Positions 31,840 through 41,724 of a stretch of DNA of 64,000 bases are shown piece after piece. The stretch covers positions 62,001-126,000 of the forward strand of contig NZ_JAHXZR010000003.1 in assembly GCF_019740315.1 (NCBI RefSeq), read 5' to 3'. The notes beneath the pieces were generated by a model, which searched no databases, was not told the DNA's origin, and saw only the letters and a program-made list of their open reading frames with translations. Each line of letters starts with the position of its first letter. Within the stretch, counting starts at the first letter, position 1. The translations under genes and the position numbers were made by a program. The stretch comes from Oceanobacter mangrovi. Lineage in GTDB: Bacteria; Pseudomonadota; Gammaproteobacteria; Pseudomonadales; Oceanobacteraceae.

Positions 31840-31897
31840 GTTGATTTCCAAACGCCAGCGACAAGCCGCGCATGATAACAAGGCCTTTGGGGTCTAG

Positions 31898-32491
31898 TCA
31901 GTCGTTGCTGATGTCGGTTGGTACTTGCTGGCGTTGTTCGGCTGCGGCTTTCATTTGCCGTCGTTGCAGCTGCATCATGTGCTGGATCAACACTTCGCGG
32001 TCGGCTTCGGTGAGGTTGGCGAAGGCGGCGCGGACCTGACTCAGGCCTGTGTTAGAGAGTACTTCCAGCTCAACAAGATGGGCGTCGAGCACGAGGTTGG
32101 CGTGGTCCGGCAGCAGCGTCAGATGCAGCCGCAGGTATTCGGCCTGCTGCAGATTCATGCTGGTGACGAAGCGGATACCACAGGCGCTGAGATTGATGTC
32201 GACCGGGTGATCGGGAATCGCCACGTTGGGATCGAGTTCCAGTCCGGCAACCCGGTTGAGTTTCTGGTTCATCAGTTTTAACAGCTGCGCCAGCTCGCTG
32301 TCTTTGGATTCAACCCGATACAGCAGGGTCGAGATCTGCTGTTCCAGTTGTTGCAGCGACCCCATTTCGGCATTGATTTGCTGCAGCTGCTCAATCACTT
32401 CAATGCCGAGCAGGGCGCGGTCATCCAGACGAAAATACTCGCGCCGTTCAGTGCCGTCCCAGTCGTTGTGATGATGATCAGAAAATTTCAT
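31898..32491 (-). CDS. PilZ-domain protein with a long helical insert (tetrameric PilZ-like)
   Basis: 197 residues. The two halves of the c-di-GMP binding signature are present but far apart: RxxxR at Arg17-Arg21 (RREYFR) and NxSxxG at Asn100-Gly105 (NLSACG). Between them lies a helix-rich, heptad-like stretch (about 28-80: IEVIEQLQQINAEMG, LQQLEQQISTLLYRV). This layout is like the tetrameric PilZ protein described from Xanthomonas, where inserted helices form a coiled coil. The gene overlaps the end of pomB by 14 bases, so it is probably co-translated with the flagellar stator and could tune motor output in response to c-di-GMP. Function is inferred. Confidence 0.75.
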   Translation of the reverse strand: MKFSDHHHNDWDGTERREYFRLDDRALLGIEVIEQLQQINAEMGSLQQLEQQISTLLYRVESKDSELAQLLKLMNQKLNRVAGLELDPNVAIPDHPVDINLSACGIRFVTSMNLQQAEYLRLHLTLLPDHANLVLDAHLVELEVLSNTGLSQVRAAFANLTEADREVLIQHMMQLQRRQMKAAAEQRQQVPTDISND

Positions 32492-33464
32492 TTGGTCTCA
32501 GCTCAAAGTCTTCCGGCGTTGCGTTAACGGCGTCGTTGATTTTATTCATGTCTGGCTGGATTTCCGGTTTGTCATCATCCGAGTTATCTGCCGTTTTGAT
32601 AATAATGATTTCGACCCGGCGGTTACGGGCGCGGGCGGCATCATTGTCGTTCGGCACCAGCGGATGTGAGGCGCCATGCCCAACCACCTGGAAGCGATTC
32701 TCGTCCAGTTCCGGGGCGATGAACAGCTCCTGGGCAAAGGCTACCGCGCGGGCGGCCGACAGTGCCCAGTTGGAACGGAAGCGGCCGCCGCTGACAGGAA
32801 TGTCGTCGGTATGGCCTTCCACTGAAATCAGCCCCGGAATCGTCACCAGTGCTGCCCGGATTTTGTCGATCACCGGCAGGAAACGATCTTCAATGTAATC
32901 GGAACCCGAGGCAAAGGCACCGCGTTGCTGGATACGGATAATAATTTTCTGGCCAACGGTTTCGACTTCAATCTGGCCCTGGGCGATCTCTTCTTCCAGC
33001 GTATTGGCGACCTGCAAGGCATTGTTTTCTGTTGCCTCATCCGTCGTGAGGTCGTTGTTGGACTCAATGGTAATCTGGCGGCTCTGACGGCCTTCATCAC
33101 CCTGGGCTTCCTGCTGCTGGGTGATTTCGTCCTGGCACATCACTTCCAGCGAACTTTTGGTGATATCGCTGGTTTTCTGACGGACTTCGTTGATGGGCGT
33201 AGGCTCCGGGATCGAAGGGCTGAACTGGCGGGCGATCACACTGGTGCCTTTCGGAGGGTCGCTGGCATTCACCAGTGTCTGAACCCCGAATGCTTCCCGT
33301 AATTCACCGGCCAGTCGCTTGAACTTCAGTGCGTCCATTTCGGAAAACGACAGCAGCAGCACAAAGAAGCACATCAACAGCGACATCAGGTCGGCGAAGG
33401 TTGCCAGCCAACCGGGTAACCCCGCCGGACAGGGTGGACATTCCTGTTCTTCTTCAGCAGACAT
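32478..33464 (-). CDS. pomB: Sodium-driven flagellar stator protein PomB
   Basis: Forms the ion channel with PomA and anchors the stator to peptidoglycan. 328 residues: a cysteine-containing N terminus, one membrane helix with the essential Asp25 in ATFADLMSLLMCFF, a plug region, and a C-terminal OmpA-like peptidoglycan-binding domain (EGHTDDIPVSGG; NWALSAARA). The N-terminal 60 residues resemble Vibrio PomB (GTFADLMSLLMCFFVLLLSF-type helix and PKGTSVIA), which supports Na+ rather than H+ coupling. Starts five bases after pomA. Confidence 0.93.
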   Translation of the reverse strand: MSAEEEQECPPCPAGLPGWLATFADLMSLLMCFFVLLLSFSEMDALKFKRLAGELREAFGVQTLVNASDPPKGTSVIARQFSPSIPEPTPINEVRQKTSDITKSSLEVMCQDEITQQQEAQGDEGRQSRQITIESNNDLTTDEATENNALQVANTLEEEIAQGQIEVETVGQKIIIRIQQRGAFASGSDYIEDRFLPVIDKIRAALVTIPGLISVEGHTDDIPVSGGRFRSNWALSAARAVAFAQELFIAPELDENRFQVVGHGASHPLVPNDNDAARARNRRVEIIIIKTADNSDDDKPEIQPDMNKINDAVNATPEDFELRPNEIF

Positions 33465-33469
33465 ACGTC

Positions 33470-34228
33470 TTAATCTCCTGAAGTCGTACGTTTGCCTTCA
33501 GCAATATAGGCCTGCAGCATGGATTCAATCACGCGAGGGTTCTGGCCTGCCTGAATGGCCAGCAGGGCATCAATAATCATTGCCCTTAGACGATCTTCCT
33601 CGCCTTTACGCAGGCGCAGCTTGTCCGCCACTGGCAGCGCAAACATGGTTGCCAGCATGGCGCCGTACAGCGTGGTCAGCAGCGCCACGGCCATGGCCGG
33701 ACCAATGGTTTTCGGATCGTCCATATTCGCCAGCATGGCCACCAGACCAATCAGGGTGCCGATCATGCCCATCGCCGGGCCGGTATCGCCGAACGATGAA
33801 AAAATAGCGGCGCCGACGTCATGGCGCTCGGAGGCCAGTTTGGCCTCCTTCGACAGAATGGTGCGGACGACGTCAGGATCATGGCCGTCGACCAGCAACT
33901 GGATGCCCTTGCCAAGGAAATCATCGCTGACCTCCTTGCCTTCGAGTGACAGCAAGCCGCCCTTGCGCGCCAGCCCCGCCAGTTCAACGACTTCTTCGAT
34001 GATGGTTTCCGGTTTGCTGAGCTTGAAGGAAAAACCCTTGCCCATGACCTTGCCGAGCCCAAGCATATGGCCGAGCTCAAACTTCATCATCACGGCAAAT
34101 AAACTGCCGCCAAACACAATCAGGATGGAGGGTACGTTGATGAACATACCAATGTCGCCACCCATCACCATTGCCATTACGACAATGGCAAATGCGCCGA
34201 TTAAACCTACCAGTGTTGCCAGATCCAC
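33470..34228 (-). CDS. pomA: Sodium-driven flagellar stator protein PomA
   Basis: Four-helix channel protein, 252 residues. It starts MDLATLVGLIGAFA as in Vibrio PomA. The cytoplasmic loop has the charged residues that touch FliG (ISKEAKLASERHD region), and the helix 3-4 block GMIGTLIGLVAML and KTIGPAMAVALLTTLYGA is highly conserved. It heads a minus-strand operon pomA-pomB-pilZ-rsmE and is divergent from xseB, the same neighbourhood as in Vibrio. Confidence 0.94.
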   Translation of the reverse strand: MDLATLVGLIGAFAIVVMAMVMGGDIGMFINVPSILIVFGGSLFAVMMKFELGHMLGLGKVMGKGFSFKLSKPETIIEEVVELAGLARKGGLLSLEGKEVSDDFLGKGIQLLVDGHDPDVVRTILSKEAKLASERHDVGAAIFSSFGDTGPAMGMIGTLIGLVAMLANMDDPKTIGPAMAVALLTTLYGAMLATMFALPVADKLRLRKGEEDRLRAMIIDALLAIQAGQNPRVIESMLQAYIAEGKRTTSGD

Positions 34229-34374
34229 AATGGCTCCTTGCTGAATTCACAGAACCCAAAAAAGAGTTTAGTCAAACATCCGGTTTATTCCTGTCAGGGG
34301 GCAAAATTCACCCCTCCAGACTTGTTGTTGATCAAGCCAACCGCTACTGTTGCGGCTTCGAATAGGGTGTAGAT

Positions 34375-34623
34375 ATGTCTGAAAAGCAATCCTTCAATTT
34401 TGAGCAGTCGCTGGCGGAGCTGGAAAGTCTGGTCGAAAAAATGGAAAGCGGCGCACTGACACTGGAGCAGTCGCTGGGCGCTTTCGAACAGGGCGTGCGG
34501 TTAACCCGCGCCTGTCAGCAGGCGCTGACCGACGCTGAACAGAAAGTCCGTTTGCTGACTGAAAGCAATGGCCAGAGTGTAGAACAGCCCTTTGTGGCTC
34601 CAGGCCAGGGCGACTTCGAATGA
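34375..34623 (+). CDS. xseB: Exodeoxyribonuclease VII small subunit
   Basis: 82-residue helical subunit of the single-strand-specific exonuclease VII. The motif [18 protein letters not shown] and the following [11 protein letters not shown] are diagnostic. ATG at 34375; the last four bases overlap the ispA start. Confidence 0.96.
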   Translation: MSEKQSFNFEQSLAELESLVEKMESGALTLEQSLGAFEQGVRLTRACQQALTDAEQKVRLLTESNGQSVEQPFVAPGQGDFE

Positions 34624-35519
34624 CCGACTTGAGTGTTCGCCTGCAACAGGTGCGCGCCCGCATGGATGAACTGTTGCCAGCCGCTGTGCAGCAGTTACAA
34701 AGCCGTGATCCGCGACTGGCTGATGCCATGGTCTATGGCCTGCTGAACGGCGGCAAACGCCTGCGGCCGGTACTGGCGCTGGCGGCAGCGGAAGCGGTTG
34801 GTGGTTCCGCTGTCGCCGCTGAAACGGCGGCGGTAGCGATGGAAATGATCCACAGCTACAGCCTGATCCACGATGATCTGCCTGCCATGGACGACGACGA
34901 CCTGCGTCGTGGCAAGCCAACCACCCACATCGCCTTTGATGAAGCCACTGCCATTCTCGCCGGTGACGGCTTGCTGACCGGTGCTTTTGAAGTTTTGCTG
35001 GCGGATGACAGCCTGCAGCCGCAACAGGCTCTGGCGATCAGCCGGGTATTGGCACAGGCCGCCGGAGCGGCCGGTATGGTGGGTGGTCAGAGCATCGACC
35101 TTGGCCACGTCGGCAAGGCGATGACGCTGGCAGAGCTGGAATACATGCATCGTGGCAAAACCGGTGCGCTGATTCGGGCTTCCGTACAAATGGGCGCTAT
35201 GGCTGCCTGCTGGCCGTTATCAGAACAGCAACAGCAGGCGCTGACCGCTTATGCTGACGCTATTGGGCTGGCCTTCCAGGTGCAGGACGACATCCTTGAT
35301 GTCGAAGGCGATACTGCCACGCTTGGCAAGCAGGCGGGTGCCGATCTGGCGTTGAACAAACCCACCTATCCAGCCCTGCTGGGCATGGATCAGGCGCGTG
35401 CCAAGGCCGCCGAGCTGGTGGCGCAGGCTCATGCCGCACTGCAGCCGTTACAGGCGCAGGGTGGTGAAATCGGCTTGCTGCAACAGATCGCTGATTACGT
35501 GATTGAGCGCGATCATTAA
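34620..35519 (+). CDS. ispA: Farnesyl diphosphate synthase
   Basis: Condenses IPP with DMAPP and geranyl diphosphate to give farnesyl diphosphate. 299 residues. The first Asp-rich motif is [10 protein letters not shown] (with chain-length-determining residues before it), and the second is DDILD. Start ATGA-overlaps xseB; the xseB-ispA-dxs order is common in gammaproteobacteria. Supplies quinone, undecaprenyl and haem-O side chains. Confidence 0.96.
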   Translation: MTDLSVRLQQVRARMDELLPAAVQQLQSRDPRLADAMVYGLLNGGKRLRPVLALAAAEAVGGSAVAAETAAVAMEMIHSYSLIHDDLPAMDDDDLRRGKPTTHIAFDEATAILAGDGLLTGAFEVLLADDSLQPQQALAISRVLAQAAGAAGMVGGQSIDLGHVGKAMTLAELEYMHRGKTGALIRASVQMGAMAACWPLSEQQQQALTAYADAIGLAFQVQDDILDVEGDTATLGKQAGADLALNKPTYPALLGMDQARAKAAELVAQAHAALQPLQAQGGEIGLLQQIADYVIERDH

Positions 35520-35537
35520 TCTGACCGCTGCGCTGGT

Positions 35538-35576
35538 TGATTAACGGCTGTTTATTAACGGTTGTTTATTAACAGC
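35538..35576. repeat. 14-bp tandem repeats upstream of dxs
   Basis: Units tgattaacggctgt (35538-35551) and ttattaacggttgt (35552-35565) and a partial third ttattaacagc (35566-35576), head to tail. They lie in the 213-base gap between ispA and dxs. They could be binding sites for a regulator; no clear promoter was found next to them. Confidence 0.55.
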
Positions 35577-35732
35577 GCTGCACTTTTGCCGGTGCATTGC
35601 CGTCATAACGGCCGGGAATAGTGATTAGCCTACTCAAGCAGGCCTGCAATCGTTAGAATGGCTACCTTTTTCGCCAATACGTAGCAGCATCCGTCACCTG
35701 TCAGGTGCTCAACGACCGGAAACTCGACACTG

Positions 35733-37631
35733 ATGTTCACCGAAATACCGAGTTTGCGTCCGGATACCCCAATACTGGATGCCATTAACAGTCCCGCTGA
35801 TCTGCGTGCCCTGCCTCCCGAACAGCTGAAACCCCTGTGTCAGCAACTGCGCGAGTACCTGCTTTACAGCGTCGGTCAGTCGGGTGGTCATTTTGGTGCC
35901 GGTCTGGGGGTGGTCGAGCTGACCGTGGCGCTGCATTACGTATTTGATACGCCAGACGATTTGCTGGTGTGGGACGTTGGCCATCAGGCTTATCCACACA
36001 AGATTCTGACCGGCCGTCGCGAGCAGCTGCCGACCATTCGAACCGAAGAAGGCCCTGCGGCATTTCCAACCCGTTCCGAAAGCCCCTACGATACCTTTGG
36101 TGTTGGCCATTCCAGTACGTCCATCAGCGCTGCTGTTGGCATGGCTCTGGGTCTGCGTCAGCAGGGCAAGGAACAGAATGTTGTTGCGGTGATTGGAGAC
36201 GGGGCTATCACGGCAGGCATGGCGTTTGAAGCGCTCAATCACGGTGGTCATGAAAATGCCGACGTGCTGGTGATCCTCAACGACAACGATATGTCGATCT
36301 CCAACAACGTCGGCGCGCTGAATAAATATTTCACCCGCATCTGGTCGAGCAAAACCTACTCAGCGATGCGGGCGGGCAGCAAAAAGGTACTGGAAAAACT
36401 GCCAGCGGCCTGGGAACTGGCTCGGCGTACCGAAGAGCATATGAAAGGCATGGTGTCGCCAGGCACTCTGTTCGAAGAGCTGGGCTTCAACTATTACGGG
36501 CCGGTCAACGGCCATGATATTGACGAACTGCTGCTGACACTGAAGAACCTCGCCAAGCTCAAGGGGCCGCGCTTCCTGCACATTGTTACCCGCAAGGGCA
36601 AGGGCTTCGAACCGGCTGAAAAAGACCCGATTGGTTACCACGCACTGAAACCGCTGGCCGTCTCTGCGGCCCCGGCAGTGGTGAAAAAACCAACCTACTC
36701 AAACATTTTTGGTGAGTGGCTGTGTGACATGGCCGCCGCTGACAAGCGCCTGGTCGGTATTACCCCGGCGATGCGTGAAGGCTCGGATCTGGTGCGTTTC
36801 TCGCACGAATTTCCGGATCGCTATTTCGACGTGGCGATTGCTGAACAGCACGCCGTGACGTTGGCAGCAGGTATGGCCTGTGAAGGCAGCAAGCCGGTGG
36901 TGGCGATTTATTCGACCTTCCTGCAGCGCGCCTACGACCAGCTGATCCATGATGTGGCCTTGCAGAATCTCGACGTGCTGTTTGCCATCGACCGCGCTGG
37001 TCTGGTCGGCGAAGACGGCCCGACCCACCACGGCGCCTACGATCTCAGCTACCTGCGCTGTATTCCGAACCTGCTGGTGATGACACCGTCGGATGAAAAT
37101 GAGTGTCGGCAGATGCTCTATACCGGCTACCAGCACGAAGGTCCGGCAGCGGTACGTTACCCGCGTGGCAGCGGCACCGGTATTGAGCCGGACAGCACCA
37201 TGACGGCATTGCCAATCGGCAAGGGCCGCATTGTCCGGCAGGGCACGGCTGCGGCAGGTCAGCGTGTTGCGCTGCTGGCGTTTGGTGCGCCACTGGCCAA
37301 TGCGCTGGTGGTTGCTGAGCAGCTCGATGCGACGGTGGCGGATATGCGCTTCGTCAAACCGCTGGATCACACTCTGGTCGCTGAACTGGCTGCCAGTCAC
37401 GACCTGCTGGTCACGCTGGAAGAAAACGCCACCATGGGTGGTGCCGGTTCGGCGGTTCTGGAATCACTGGCTGAACAAGGCATTGCGGTCCCTGTGCTGC
37501 TGCGTGGTATCCCGGATCGTTATATTGAACACGCGACTCCTGCCCGTCAGTGGCAGGATATCCAACTCGACTGCGGTCAATTGCTGGAAGCCGTCGCCAA
37601 TCGTCTGGCTGGCCTTAACAAGGCGAGCTGA
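35733..37631 (+). CDS. dxs: 1-Deoxy-D-xylulose-5-phosphate synthase
   Basis: Thiamine-diphosphate enzyme joining pyruvate and glyceraldehyde 3-phosphate, the entry step of the MEP isoprenoid pathway. 632 residues. The ThDP motif begins [16 protein letters not shown] and ends NDNDMSIS; the transketolase pyrimidine domain has [16 protein letters not shown] at 35733; the ribosome-binding site is weak (ggaa, about 12 bases upstream). Confidence 0.97.
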   Translation: MFTEIPSLRPDTPILDAINSPADLRALPPEQLKPLCQQLREYLLYSVGQSGGHFGAGLGVVELTVALHYVFDTPDDLLVWDVGHQAYPHKILTGRREQLPTIRTEEGPAAFPTRSESPYDTFGVGHSSTSISAAVGMALGLRQQGKEQNVVAVIGDGAITAGMAFEALNHGGHENADVLVILNDNDMSISNNVGALNKYFTRIWSSKTYSAMRAGSKKVLEKLPAAWELARRTEEHMKGMVSPGTLFEELGFNYYGPVNGHDIDELLLTLKNLAKLKGPRFLHIVTRKGKGFEPAEKDPIGYHALKPLAVSAAPAVVKKPTYSNIFGEWLCDMAAADKRLVGITPAMREGSDLVRFSHEFPDRYFDVAIAEQHAVTLAAGMACEGSKPVVAIYSTFLQRAYDQLIHDVALQNLDVLFAIDRAGLVGEDGPTHHGAYDLSYLRCIPNLLVMTPSDENECRQMLYTGYQHEGPAAVRYPRGSGTGIEPDSTMTALPIGKGRIVRQGTAAAGQRVALLAFGAPLANALVVAEQLDATVADMRFVKPLDHTLVAELAASHDLLVTLEENATMGGAGSAVLESLAEQGIAVPVLLRGIPDRYIEHATPARQWQDIQLDCGQLLEAVANRLAGLNKAS

Positions 37632-37716
37632 TTCTGTTTTCAGACACGGATTTCACCGCCTGACTCCGCCAAAGCTGCTTTACTTAAGAGAGTAGGTAGC
37701 TGATCGGAGGGTGGCG

Positions 37717-38787
37717 GTGATCGTCAGTCGCTGGCTCATATTCCCGGCCATATTTCTGGCTGTATTGCTGTTTTTGGCAGGCTGGCTTGCAGGACTGGCG
37801 GCGTTCGGCTGGCTGCTGCTTGGCATGCTGGTATCAGCTTGTGTCATTTGGGGTGTTAGCCAGCATCAGCGGAAGTCTGCTCCGAAACCGGAAATGGGGA
37901 CTGCCATAGCCTCTGATACGAGCCCGGCCGATGCAACGGACGCGACTATCACCGCGCAGCGGCTGCAACAGTTGCAACAAACCGAGCAGCTGGTGGCGCT
38001 GGGGTTACTGGCGGCCGGTATCGCCCACGAAATCAAAAATCCTATTGCCTATATCTCCAGTAATCTGGCGGAACTGAACGATGACTTTGGCCATTTACGG
38101 CAGTTCGTCAGTGCCGTCGATCAGGCCGCCGATCTGCTTGGGCGCGAGCACCCGGTCAGCCAGCAATTGTTGCAGGTATGGCGGGCGGAGCAGCTTGCCG
38201 ATGTGCTCGAATTTCTGCCTGAGCGTCTGAATGACGCTCTTGAAGGCGTCGACCGTATCAGCCACATCGTCACGGATATGAAAATGCTGACGCTGGGAAC
38301 CGGCAGCCACAAACAGCTGTGTGATCTGCGGCATGAACTGCGGGCGATCCTGAATATTGCCCGTATACGGCTGGGTGACGGCCTGACCCTGGAAGCTGAA
38401 TTATTGCCGGACCCGGCGCCACAGATTTTCTGCAACGCCGCTCAAATTGGCCAGGTGGTGCTGAACCTGCTGGTGAATGCCATTCAGGCGGTCGCTGCCA
38501 GTTCAGGCGGAGGCCAAATTCGGTTACTTGAACGGCTGCATCCGGGCGAGCTGGAACTGGCGGTTGAAGACAACGGCCCGGGTATTTCAGCTTCGGTACG
38601 TGAACACATTTTTGATCCTTTCTTTACCACCAAAACGGATGGTGACGGCACTGGTATGGGGCTGTATCTGAGCCAGAAGCTGGTCGCTGACCACCAGGGT
38701 CGTATTGAGGTACACACGAATCCCGGTAACGGCAGCTGTTTCAGCATATTCCTGCCCTTGGCCGAAGGAGGTAAGCCGGATGTTTGA
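37717..38787 (+). CDS. Sensor histidine kinase with membrane anchor
   Basis: 356 residues. Two closely spaced helices (about 5-25 and 27-47) with almost no outside loop, so it probably senses a membrane or internal cue. A coiled-coil leads to the phospho-acceptor His104 in AAGIAHEIKNPIAY. The ATPase domain has the N box NLLVNAIQA, G1 EDNGPGIS, F box FDPFFTTK and G2 GDGTGMGLYL. GTG at 37717 is preferred because ggagg ends six bases upstream; a GTG at 37711 would touch that site. Overlaps the response regulator by eight bases. Confidence 0.88.
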   Translation: MIVSRWLIFPAIFLAVLLFLAGWLAGLAAFGWLLLGMLVSACVIWGVSQHQRKSAPKPEMGTAIASDTSPADATDATITAQRLQQLQQTEQLVALGLLAAGIAHEIKNPIAYISSNLAELNDDFGHLRQFVSAVDQAADLLGREHPVSQQLLQVWRAEQLADVLEFLPERLNDALEGVDRISHIVTDMKMLTLGTGSHKQLCDLRHELRAILNIARIRLGDGLTLEAELLPDPAPQIFCNAAQIGQVVLNLLVNAIQAVAASSGGGQIRLLERLHPGELELAVEDNGPGISASVREHIFDPFFTTKTDGDGTGMGLYLSQKLVADHQGRIEVHTNPGNGSCFSIFLPLAEGGKPDV

Positions 38788-40153
38788 TGGGTTTGAGGAC
38801 GTGGGGGCCGATGCCAAAACCGGCCATATTCTGCTGGTTGATGATGAGCCTGCCGTGTTGCAGGCACTCAAACGGCTGCTGCATCGTAATCATGATGTGA
38901 TGGTGGCCAACAGTGCTGCTGAAGCCTTGCAGCTGCTGGAAGATCAGCCGTTTGATCTGATTATTTCCGATATGCGGATGCCACAGATGTCGGGTGCCGA
39001 GTTGCTGAAGATCTGCTTTGAACGCTGGCCAGACATGGTCAGGATCCTGATTACAGGTTACGCCGATCTCGAATCGACCATCCAGGCGGTTAATGAAGGC
39101 AATATTTTCCGTTACGTGAACAAGCCCTGGGATAACCAGATGCTGCGTGGAGTGGTCGCCGACGCGTTGCAGACCTCGGTACTAAAAATTGCCAATGCCA
39201 GTTTGCAGGCCCGTATTGCCGAACAAAATGAAAATCTGCGCTTGCTGAACCAGGAACTGGAGCAAAAGTATCTGGAAAAATCGAGCGAGGCGGGTGCCGT
39301 CGAGGCCAGGCTGGATTCCAGCAATCGGTCACTGGTGCAGGAGTTCAACAGCATGGTGCATTTGCTGGTCGGCATGATCGAACAGCGCCTTGGTGAGGAA
39401 CGGGGCAGCAGTGAGCGGCTGGCGCGACTGAGCAAGCTGTTTGGAGAGTTCGCCGGGCTGGTGGGACAGCAGGTACAGGATCTGTATTACGCTGCCTTGC
39501 TGAAGAATATTGGCAAGGTCACCTTGCCGGATGCGGTGCTGGTGAAGTCGCTGACCGTGATGAATCAGGTCGAAAAACGCGAATATTCACACTTTCCCAT
39601 GAATGGTCAAACCACCCTGATGATGCTCGAGCCGCTGCACAATTCTGCTGACATCATTCGTTCCCATATGGAGCTGTTTAACGGCAAGGGCTTCCCGGAT
39701 CACCTCGAAGGCGGTGCGATTCCGCTGGCGGCCCGCATCCTGCGGATTGTCACGGACTACGCCGATTTACAGCGGGAGCACAACTTTATCGGCGAAAAAC
39801 TCAGTGACGAAGACGCCCGAACCTACCTGCTCAAACACGTCGGCTCACGCTATGACCGTGAGCTGGTGGACATCTTTGGCGAAGTACTGGATGACTTTGA
39901 TGAAGGGGTGGTGTCGAATCTTGAGCGCATTCCGATTACCGAGGCACGCCCGGGTATGGTGCTGGCGACGGGGCTGATCAGCCCTGCTGGCGTCATGCTG
40001 CTGTCTGAGGGAACCTTGCTGACGGAACGTCATGTCAGCAAGATGCAGGCGCTGGCACGCCAGTATGAGGGCTACGAGATCATGCTGCACGTCAGGCCGG
40101 AAAACCTCCGCGAGGCGGAGGACGAGACTGATCCGGCAGCCGACTCAGAGTGA
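38780..40153 (+). CDS. Response regulator with degenerate HD-GYP-like output domain
   Basis: 457 residues. The receiver domain has acidic pocket Asp21-Asp22, phospho-acceptor Asp64 in ISDMRMP and Lys115 (NKPW). A coiled coil (about 145-185) precedes an HD-GYP-like region, 190-365. Key metal ligands of active phosphodiesterases are changed: the usual HD of LLHDIGK reads LLKNIGK (Lys242-Asn243), HHE reads HME, and GYP reads GFP. It is therefore probably a non-catalytic or altered c-di-GMP module. ATG at 38780 after ggagg. It is almost certainly the partner of the overlapping kinase. The 3' end overlaps the convergent ribA by nine bases. Confidence 0.85.
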   Translation: MFDGFEDVGADAKTGHILLVDDEPAVLQALKRLLHRNHDVMVANSAAEALQLLEDQPFDLIISDMRMPQMSGAELLKICFERWPDMVRILITGYADLESTIQAVNEGNIFRYVNKPWDNQMLRGVVADALQTSVLKIANASLQARIAEQNENLRLLNQELEQKYLEKSSEAGAVEARLDSSNRSLVQEFNSMVHLLVGMIEQRLGEERGSSERLARLSKLFGEFAGLVGQQVQDLYYAALLKNIGKVTLPDAVLVKSLTVMNQVEKREYSHFPMNGQTTLMMLEPLHNSADIIRSHMELFNGKGFPDHLEGGAIPLAARILRIVTDYADLQREHNFIGEKLSDEDARTYLLKHVGSRYDRELVDIFGEVLDDFDEGVVSNLERIPITEARPGMVLATGLISPAGVMLLSEGTLLTERHVSKMQALARQYEGYEIMLHVRPENLREAEDETDPAADSE

Positions 40154-40159
40154 GTCGGC
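40139..40159. terminator. Hairpin covering both convergent stop codons
   Basis: Perfect nine-base arms gccgactca/tgagtcggc with a gag loop. The left arm holds the ribA stop (minus) and the right arm holds the response regulator stop (plus). There is no T tract on either side. Confidence 0.4.
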
Positions 40160-40780
40160 GTTGGCGTTATCGTCCTGATGAGTCAGTTCGCCGCCAGTCA
40201 GCATATGGCCAAGCTTGGCGGCCTTGGTGCTCAGATAACCTTCGTTGTGCGGATTACGGCCAACTTCGATGGCGACCCGCTCAACCACGGTGACACCAGC
40301 CTCACTGAGGGCTTTGACCTTGCGCGGGTTGTTGGTCATCAGACGAATCGCATGAATCCCTAGGTGCGACAGCATGGGTTCACACATGCTGTAGTCGCGC
40401 ATATCCGCAGCGAAGCCAAGCTTTTCGTTGGCTTCAACCGTGTCGGCACCCTGATCCTGCAGGTTATAGGCGCGAATCTTGTTCAACAGACCAATACCGC
40501 GGCCTTCCTGACGCAAATACAGCACCACACCATGACCGGCATTGGCGACTGAACGCAGCGCCGTTTCAAGCTGGTAACCACAATCACAGCGCATGCTGAA
40601 CAGCGCGTCGCCGGTCAGACACTCGGAATGCGCGCGAGCCAGCACTGGCTCACCATTGGCAATATCGCCCATGGTCAGCGCAACGTGTTCTTTTCCCGTC
40701 ACCGTATCTTCAAACCCGTGCATGATGAAAATACCAAACGGAGTTGGCAGTTTCGAAGATGCGATGTATTGAATGGCCAA
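40145..40780 (-). CDS. ribA: GTP cyclohydrolase II
   Basis: First step of riboflavin synthesis from GTP. 211 residues with the zinc ligands in [15 protein letters not shown] and the active-site RQEGRGIGL. No ATG fits. The best start is TTG at 40780 (protein [16 protein letters not shown]), with ggaggtg seven bases upstream; an in-frame TTG five codons earlier would include that ribosome-binding site itself. No FMN riboswitch motifs were recognised in the 250 bases upstream. Confidence 0.93.
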   Translation of the reverse strand: MAIQYIASSKLPTPFGIFIMHGFEDTVTGKEHVALTMGDIANGEPVLARAHSECLTGDALFSMRCDCGYQLETALRSVANAGHGVVLYLRQEGRGIGLLNKIRAYNLQDQGADTVEANEKLGFAADMRDYSMCEPMLSHLGIHAIRLMTNNPRKVKALSEAGVTVVERVAIEVGRNPHNEGYLSTKAAKLGHMLTGGELTHQDDNANADSL

Positions 40781-41031
40781 GGGTTTCACCTCCAATAAAA
40801 CAGGCGGCGTAGTCTACCAGCAGTACACTGGTTCACCAAAGATTGGCTGCCGTTCTGATGAGGTTCTGACGCAGTTTGTATGCCAAAACCTGTGACAGCA
40901 GCTGGCATTCCTGCCAGATTGCCGCAAAATGCGGCTAATGGGCCTGTTACTGCGCTAACAAGGCCTGATCAGAATTATGAGCCAGAAAGCTTCTCATAAG
41001 TTGCCAACACAGTGTTGCACAGGAACGTCTG
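40781..41031. other. Intergenic region between ribA and the zinc peptidase
   Basis: 251 bases between divergent genes, so it must hold both promoters. A short gccgc/gcggc hairpin is at 40921-40935. No convincing promoter pair or riboswitch could be picked out by eye. Confidence 0.4.
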
Positions 41032-41709
41032 ATGCTGATCGTTATCGCGGTTTTGTTGTTATTGCTGTTACTGACAGCCCCGGGAATGTGGGTGCAGTAC
41101 GTGTTGCGGCGTCACAGTGGCCATCGGCAGGACTTCCCCGGCACGGGTGGTGAAATGGCTCGCCATCTGCTCAACAATCTGCAACTGGATGACGTTAAAG
41201 TGGAAACCACCGATCAGGGCGATCACTACGACCCTCATGCCAAAGCGGTGCGGCTGACCACCGACAAGTTTGAAGGCAAAACCCTGACGGCTGTGGTCGT
41301 CGCTGCCCACGAAGTGGGTCATGCATTGCAACATGCCCGTGGCGAGTCGATGTTTCGCATGCGCCAGGGGCTGGCGCTACTGGCGTTCGGGTTGCAGCGG
41401 CTGGCGCCAGTGGCGTTATTGCTTGCGCCCTTGCTGGCATTTGTGACGCCAGCGGCGAGTCGTTGGGCATTACTGGTGGCGATCGTGGCGATGCTGATCA
41501 ATACCCTGGTACACCTGATCACGCTGCCAGTGGAAGTCGACGCCAGTTTTGGCAAGGCCTTGCCAATGCTGAGGGAAGGCGAGTATCTGGATCAGGCGGA
41601 TATGCTCAAGGCGCACAGCATTCTGCGCGCCGCAGCGTTTACCTATGTGGCTGGCTCACTGGCCAGCTTGCTGAATGTCTGGCGTTGGCTCCGATATTTA
41701 CGACGCTAG
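41032..41709 (+). CDS. Membrane zinc metallopeptidase, YugP-like
   Basis: 225 residues of the neutral zinc metallopeptidase family (Zn_peptidase_2). An N-terminal helix (2-20), then a soluble segment with the zinc-binding HEVGH (His93, Glu94, His97), then two or three further helices (about 108-165 and near the C terminus). The final VDASFGKALPML segment carries a likely third ligand. ATG at 41032 behind agga. Substrate unknown. Confidence 0.85.
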   Translation: MLIVIAVLLLLLLLTAPGMWVQYVLRRHSGHRQDFPGTGGEMARHLLNNLQLDDVKVETTDQGDHYDPHAKAVRLTTDKFEGKTLTAVVVAAHEVGHALQHARGESMFRMRQGLALLAFGLQRLAPVALLLAPLLAFVTPAASRWALLVAIVAMLINTLVHLITLPVEVDASFGKALPMLREGEYLDQADMLKAHSILRAAAFTYVAGSLASLLNVWRWLRYLRR

Positions 41710-41724
41710 CTTTAAACCCCGAAA

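Noticed and set aside
35695-35707. Palindrome cacctg-t-caggtg upstream of dxs
   Set aside because: Short enough to arise by chance and without supporting context.
40781-41031. Possible FMN riboswitch upstream of ribA
   Set aside because: None of the conserved FMN-aptamer segments were recognisable.
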